Below are positions 13,686 to 17,365 of a DNA stretch of 17,365 nt, piece after piece. The position numbers and the translations under genes were made by a program. This DNA is from Candidatus Tayloriibacteriota bacterium (GTDB lineage Bacteria > Patescibacteriota > Minisyncoccia > Phycocordibacterales > PALSA-1337): contig JAPLZI010000055.1 of the NCBI GenBank assembly GCA_026395095.1, forward strand, positions 376 through 17,740, written 5' to 3'. The notes beneath the pieces are model-generated. The model ran no database searches and was not told the origin of the DNA. It was given only the letters and a program-made list of their open reading frames with translations. Each line of letters begins with the position of its first letter. Positions within the stretch are counted from its first letter, which is position 1.

Positions 13686-14924
13686 ATGTATAACAGAAGT
13701 TTCAAGCCTCATTTTGGCTCCAAAAACCGCATACACGGACCAAGCCATAGTCATGGCAATGGCCCAAGCCGTGGCCGTTCGCAAAACCGCGGACGCGCCA
13801 ATTTTGGCGAAAGAATAGATCCGGCCAAATTTATAAATAAAGCTGTCGTTATGACTGAAGCGGCCACGCACTATAAGCCCGAGCATGCCTTCGCCGACTT
13901 TAATATCGATGCGCGGCTTAAGAGTTCTATTGCCGCCAAGGGCTATACGATTCCGACACCTATTCAAGACAGAACCATTTCTCACGGATTGAAAGGTATG
14001 GATATCGTTGGTGTCGCTAATACGGGCACTGGAAAAACGGCAGCGTTCCTCATTCCTATTCTCAATAAAATAATTTTGAATCCAAAAGAGAAGGCTATCA
14101 TCATCGTTCCGACCCGCGAATTGGCTGTTCAGATCGATGGGGAGCTTCAGGGTTTTGCCAAGAATATAAAGACAGGCACGCGAATCAACTCGGTCTGTTG
14201 CGTCGGCGGTGCGCCGATTGGCAGACAGATTTCGTCGCTAAAATATGCGCATAATGTCGTCATCGGTACGCCAGGCAGGCTCAAGGATCTGGTTAATAGG
14301 AAATTCATACACCTCGACCAATTCCAGACAATCGTCCTCGACGAAGCCGATCGTATGTTGGATATGGGCTTTATCGCTGATATGAGGTTCGTCGTTTCTC
14401 TCATGCCGAAAGTCAGACAGACCCTATTCTTCTCGGCAACAGTTTCTCATGATGTTGAGAAACTCGTCAAAGAATTCCTGAAGGATCCGATAAGAATCTC
14501 AGTGAAGACTGGTGAAACTGCACAGAATGTCGAACAGGATGTTGTGCATGTCCGCAACGGAGACAAAATAAAAGTACTTCATGATCTCCTGAAAAAAGGA
14601 GAATTCAGCAAAGTGCTCATTTTCGGCCGGACGAAACACGGAGTAGAGAGATTGTCGAAGGATCTCGTTTCAAAAGGTTTCAAAGCCGAGTCTATTCACG
14701 GAAACAAAAATTTCGGCCAGAGACAGCGCGCCTTGAAACTCTTTAAGGATAATCATGCCCAAATCCTCGTAGCGACTGATGTTGCCGCTCGCGGGCTCGA
14801 TATAGACAATATCACTCACGTAATCAATTATGACATTCCAGCGACTCATGATGACTATGTCCATCGCATTGGTCGAACTGGTCGCGGCGACAAAAAGGGC
14901 AAGGCTCTCACATTCATTGAATAA
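13686..14924 (+). CDS. DEAD-box ATP-dependent RNA helicase, RhlE-like
   Basis: A 412-residue helicase with both RecA-like domains. A Gly/Arg/Ser/Asn/His-rich tail at the N-terminus (1-45) likely binds RNA. The Q motif lies at about residues 70-95 (F-x-D-F to PTPIQ). Motif I is ANTGTGKT (Lys117), followed by PTRELA, motif II DEAD (219-222), motif III SAT (250-252), motif V DVAARGLDI and motif VI HRIGRTGR (393-400). It unwinds short RNA duplexes with ATP in ribosome assembly or mRNA decay, typically at low temperature. The C-terminal tail after motif VI is very short (12 residues), so RNA specificity must come from the N-terminus. No Shine-Dalgarno sequence precedes the ATG; a strong promoter and long leader lie upstream. 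Confidence 0.95.
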   Translation: MYNRSFKPHFGSKNRIHGPSHSHGNGPSRGRSQNRGRANFGERIDPAKFINKAVVMTEAATHYKPEHAFADFNIDARLKSSIAAKGYTIPTPIQDRTISHGLKGMDIVGVANTGTGKTAAFLIPILNKIILNPKEKAIIIVPTRELAVQIDGELQGFAKNIKTGTRINSVCCVGGAPIGRQISSLKYAHNVVIGTPGRLKDLVNRKFIHLDQFQTIVLDEADRMLDMGFIADMRFVVSLMPKVRQTLFFSATVSHDVEKLVKEFLKDPIRISVKTGETAQNVEQDVVHVRNGDKIKVLHDLLKKGEFSKVLIFGRTKHGVERLSKDLVSKGFKAESIHGNKNFGQRQRALKLFKDNHAQILVATDVAARGLDIDNITHVINYDIPATHDDYVHRIGRTGRGDKKGKALTFIE

Positions 14925-14934
14925 ATCTAATAAC

Positions 14935-15096
14935 ATGCTTAAATTCAGCGGAAAAACATTTCAGAAGGATGGAAAATGGACTCTAAAGCCTGGTCCGACA
15001 GTCATCCTTATCTGTGCTTGTGGTAATAAATATATTAAAACTCGCGAACCCCAAGATTCGTGCGTTCGATGTATCGGGAAGGCGCCGGTGAAATAA
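14935..15096 (+). CDS. Small zinc-ribbon-like protein (53 residues)
   Basis: ATG 14935 to TAA 15096 encodes 53 residues. Four cysteines form CAC and CVRC pairs 16 residues apart (Cys34, Cys36, Cys52-type spacing is not exceeded by the chain), consistent with a zinc knuckle or ribbon. The rest is basic, with KWTLKPGPT before the first pair. The frame extends upstream into the helicase gene in another frame, but the ATG ten bases after the helicase stop is the sensible start. It should be co-transcribed with the helicase, so a nucleic-acid or ribosome-related role is a reasonable guess. No family is recognised with certainty, and zinc binding is inferred from cysteines alone. Confidence 0.65.
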   Translation: MLKFSGKTFQKDGKWTLKPGPTVILICACGNKYIKTREPQDSCVRCIGKAPVK

Positions 15097-15112
15097 CAAA
15101 AAGGAGAAAAAT

Positions 15113-15140
15113 TTGACCAATAAAGCTTATAGATTATAAT
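15113..15140 (+). promoter_or_regulatory. Near-consensus promoter of the trypsin-like protease gene, positioned for a leaderless mRNA
   Basis: TTGACC (15113-15118, five of six) and a perfect TATAAT (15135-15140) are separated by 16 bases. Only six bases lie between the -10 box and the ATG at 15147, so transcription should begin at the start codon. An AAGG just before the ATG would then lie outside the mRNA. Confidence 0.75.
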
Positions 15141-15146
15141 CAAGGT

Positions 15147-16082
15147 ATGAAAAACCCGCACGCGATTTACTACACAGCCATTGGATTGTTATTACTATTG
15201 GCTGCGGTATTTTTTGTCGTGGATCAACGTAGCCAAAACGAGTTTTTGTCCACAAAAGTTTCCGGACTTGAAAAACAGCTTTTGACCCTGTCAAATTCGC
15301 TGATACAGGTTGCGTCGACAAGCCGAGCATACAAAAAGGAGATTGACATACTTGCAAATAAGCCGGCTCCTACCCAACGGCTTTCGCAGGATGACATTCT
15401 TACGGCCACGGTTGCTAAGGCTACTCCGGCAGTTGTTTCGGTGATAGTTTCGAAAGATATTCCACAGGTCGAGATCCAATATGTAAATCCATTTGCTGAT
15501 CGCGATATTGGTATAAGGATTCCGGTCTACAAACAGGTTGGAACAAAAAAGACGAATGTCGGTGGTGGAACTGGATTTATCATCCGTTCGGACGGTTATA
15601 TTGTGACAAATAAGCACGTAGTTGCTGATACTAACGCCGAATATGTGGTTCTACTGTCTACAGGCGTTCAGAAGACCGCACAGGTGTTCTATCGTGATTC
15701 TGCTAAAGACCTGGCTATCCTGAAGATCACTGGAACGAGCTACCCGACGATTCCACTCGGCAATTCCCAGAATATAAAGCTGGGTCAGACTGTCGCGGCG
15801 ATCGGCAATGCCCTCGGCGAATATAATAATTCGGTTTCAGTCGGCATCATTTCCGGTCTGAACCGAACTATTCAGGCGGCTGATGCAAATGGGAATGTGG
15901 AGACTCTTTCCGGAGTTATACAAACTGATACTGCGATCAATAAGGGCAACTCCGGCGGCCCTCTCCTCGACCTTGAAGGCAAGGTCATCGGCGTAAACGT
16001 GGCTGTTCAACAAGGTGCCAACAGCATCAGTTTCGCTATCCCAGTGAATTCATTGCGAACACTCCTAGATCAAGTGCTATGA
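15147..16082 (+). CDS. Membrane-anchored trypsin-like serine protease, HtrA/DegP family without PDZ domain
   Basis: A 311-residue protein with an N-terminal membrane helix (about 8-26), a helical linker (28-72) and an S1C protease domain (about 85-311). The catalytic triad is intact: His157 in TNKHVV, Asp188 in AKDLAIL and Ser269 in GNSGGPL. HtrA enzymes degrade or refold damaged envelope proteins on the outer side of the membrane. Family members usually carry one or two PDZ domains after the protease; here TGA follows directly after FAIPVNSLRTLL, so none is present and no PDZ-like sequence follows in other frames. An insert NPFADRDIGIRIPVYKQ precedes the first core strand, a feature I associate with CPR homologues. 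The gene has its own strong promoter and probably continues into the NADH dehydrogenase gene, 37 bases downstream. Confidence 0.93.
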   Translation: MKNPHAIYYTAIGLLLLLAAVFFVVDQRSQNEFLSTKVSGLEKQLLTLSNSLIQVASTSRAYKKEIDILANKPAPTQRLSQDDILTATVAKATPAVVSVIVSKDIPQVEIQYVNPFADRDIGIRIPVYKQVGTKKTNVGGGTGFIIRSDGYIVTNKHVVADTNAEYVVLLSTGVQKTAQVFYRDSAKDLAILKITGTSYPTIPLGNSQNIKLGQTVAAIGNALGEYNNSVSVGIISGLNRTIQAADANGNVETLSGVIQTDTAINKGNSGGPLLDLEGKVIGVNVAVQQGANSISFAIPVNSLRTLLDQVL

Positions 16083-16119
16083 AAGCAATTGATATTGAAA
16101 TGGTGCCTTATTTAAGGAT

Positions 16120-17365
16120 ATGTTAAAACCCCATATAGTCATACTCGGTGCTGGATTTGGTGGCGTATATCTAGCGAAAAAACTGATTTCCGCCGTAAAA
16201 AATGGCGAGATTGATGTCACCGTCATAAGCCGCAATAATAATTTCTTATTTACTCCGCTTCTGCATGAAGTGGCAACCGGCGGTTTGAATCCGCGTACAG
16301 TCGCTGAACCGCTCTGGGAGATCTTTGTGGGCACTTGTGTCAGGATCGTCGAAGGTACAGTCGATTATGTTGATGTCGGTGACCAGAATGTTTCAGTAAA
16401 AACAGGTTCTGGCCCCATCACAATCAAATATGATTATCTAATTGTGGCAACTGGTGCAGAGACTAATTATTATGGTGTTCCCGGAGCAGCCGAGTATTCC
16501 TTATCTCTAAAAAGTTTGCATGATGCAGTCAGCATCCGCAATCGTGTAGTGGATGCTTTTGAACAGGCAATCATTGTCAATGATCCAGAAAAGCGGCGTG
16601 GGTTGCTATCGTTCATCGTTGTTGGCGGCGGGGCGACAGGGGTAGAGGTCGCGGCGGAATTGATGGAATTTATTCAAGGGATGATGAATCGATATTACGG
16701 CGATTCGTATTGCCGTCCAGATGATCCAAGGCATTGTATGCAGGAAGAGCCGACAGTGACTCTCATTCATTCAGACAAGGAATTGCTTTCACAGTTCGGA
16801 CCATTGCTTAGGATTTCTGCCGAGAAACAATTAAAGAAGAAGGGTATTATTGTGAGATTGAATAGCACGGTCACATCTCTTACAAAAAACAGTCTTAAGC
16901 TTTCATCCGGCGAGATCTTGCCAGTTTCGGTGGTCATCTGGAGCGCAGGCGTAAAGGCTTCGATACCGGATTTCAAAGGTATTAAGCCAGTATTGACTGC
17001 TGGCCGGATATCAGTCGACGATTATTTTCGTATTGTAGGGAATGATCGAGTGTTTGCGATCGGAGATGTCGCAGCTTATCCGAGATCGCTGCCGCAATTG
17101 GCACAAGTCGCCGAATCTGAAGCTAGAATAGTGGCAATGAATCTACTGTCTTCAATCCGCGGCGAACCGCTTCATGACTTTAATTATCATTCGAAAGGGA
17201 ATATGATTTCAATTGGTCAGTGGTTTGCCATGGGTGAGATTTATTCGGTGAATATATCCGGCCGATTTGCTTGGTGGCTCTGGCGAACGATTTATTTGTT
17301 TAAATTTGCTTCTTGGAAGAAAAGGATTAGAATTAGCTTTGAATGGTTACTCCAATCATTTTTCC
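16120..17365 (+). CDS. ndh: Type II NADH dehydrogenase (NADH:quinone oxidoreductase), 3' end outside the window
   Basis: The frame opens at ATG 16120 and runs 415 codons to the window edge without a stop. An FAD-binding GAGFGG lies at residues 10-15, LIVATGAETNYYGVPGA in the middle, a second Rossmann motif VVGGGATGVEVAAEL (Gly169-Gly174) for NADH, and FAIGDVA with Asp316 at the flavin. The C-terminal part, including WWLWRTIYLFKFASWKKR, is the membrane-attaching amphipathic helix region, so only a few residues should be missing. The enzyme passes electrons from NADH to quinone without pumping protons. AAGG precedes the ATG at a usable distance, one of the few Shine-Dalgarno-like sites here. 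It likely shares a transcript with the protease gene upstream. Confidence 0.93.
   Translation, partial: MLKPHIVILGAGFGGVYLAKKLISAVKNGEIDVTVISRNNNFLFTPLLHEVATGGLNPRTVAEPLWEIFVGTCVRIVEGTVDYVDVGDQNVSVKTGSGPITIKYDYLIVATGAETNYYGVPGAAEYSLSLKSLHDAVSIRNRVVDAFEQAIIVNDPEKRRGLLSFIVVGGGATGVEVAAELMEFIQGMMNRYYGDSYCRPDDPRHCMQEEPTVTLIHSDKELLSQFGPLLRISAEKQLKKKGIIVRLNSTVTSLTKNSLKLSSGEILPVSVVIWSAGVKASIPDFKGIKPVLTAGRISVDDYFRIVGNDRVFAIGDVAAYPRSLPQLAQVAESEARIVAMNLLSSIRGEPLHDFNYHSKGNMISIGQWFAMGEIYSVNISGRFAWWLWRTIYLFKFASWKKRIRISFEWLLQSFF

Noticed and set aside
13573..13818. 81-codon plus-strand frame across the helicase leader and start
   Set aside because: It begins before the likely transcription start and overlaps the helicase frame; the sequence has no family pattern.
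14830..14934. Upstream extension of the zinc-ribbon gene into the helicase
   Set aside because: The extension is out of frame with the helicase and only mirrors its coding sequence; the ATG at 14935 lies just after the helicase stop.
1..17365. CRISPR array, tRNA, rRNA or insertion sequence
   Set aside because: Coding density leaves no gap longer than about 140 bases, no regularly spaced repeats were seen, and no transposase or integrase motif appears in any frame inspected.

Overview
The window is a bacterial chromosome fragment that is almost fully coding, with mixed gene orientations. Sixteen protein genes are supported, two of them cut by the window edges and one interrupted by an in-frame stop. 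I see no rRNA, tRNA, CRISPR array, insertion sequence or phage gene. Long frames end with TAA, TAG and TGA and none contains an internal TGA codon, so the standard bacterial code fits. Compact single-domain proteins, few Shine-Dalgarno sites, many -10 boxes lying almost on the start codon, and the style of several proteins (PDZ-less membrane-anchored trypsin-like protease, ECF sigma factor beside a small membrane protein, MacAB-like exporter, tiny basic and zinc-ribbon proteins) suggest a Patescibacteria/CPR genome, probably of the Parcubacteria group. This is inference from gene style; no marker gene is present to settle it.

Region 1 (1-4769) is a cell-envelope pair: a bacterial alpha-2-macroglobulin with an intact thioester motif, open at the left edge, and a convergent penicillin-binding protein 1C whose 3' end overlaps it by 21 bases. 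A 141-base divergent intergenic region with a small dyad follows. Region 2 (4911-8412) reads rightward: undecaprenol/diacylglycerol kinase, a SET-domain lysine methyltransferase, a membrane metallophosphoesterase whose start overlaps the SET stop, a coiled-coil protein and a membrane-anchored CapA-family protein. The SET/phosphoesterase part is clearly more AT-rich than the rest.

Region 3 (8420-13407) holds an ECF sigma factor on the minus strand and, divergently, a small two-helix membrane protein (candidate partner of the sigma factor), a one-helix secreted-domain protein, and a MacA-like adaptor, ABC ATPase and MacB/FtsX-like permease. The adaptor frame is broken by one TAA codon just after its membrane anchor; a single base change would restore it.

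Region 4 (13453-17365) holds a 31-residue highly basic protein, a DEAD-box RNA helicase behind a near-consensus promoter and a leader of about 93 bases, a 53-residue zinc-ribbon protein, a membrane-anchored trypsin-like protease with a near-consensus promoter placed for a leaderless mRNA, and a type II NADH dehydrogenase cut just before its end. Overall the genes concern envelope building and defence, envelope-stress signalling and export, RNA remodelling, protein quality control and NADH oxidation.
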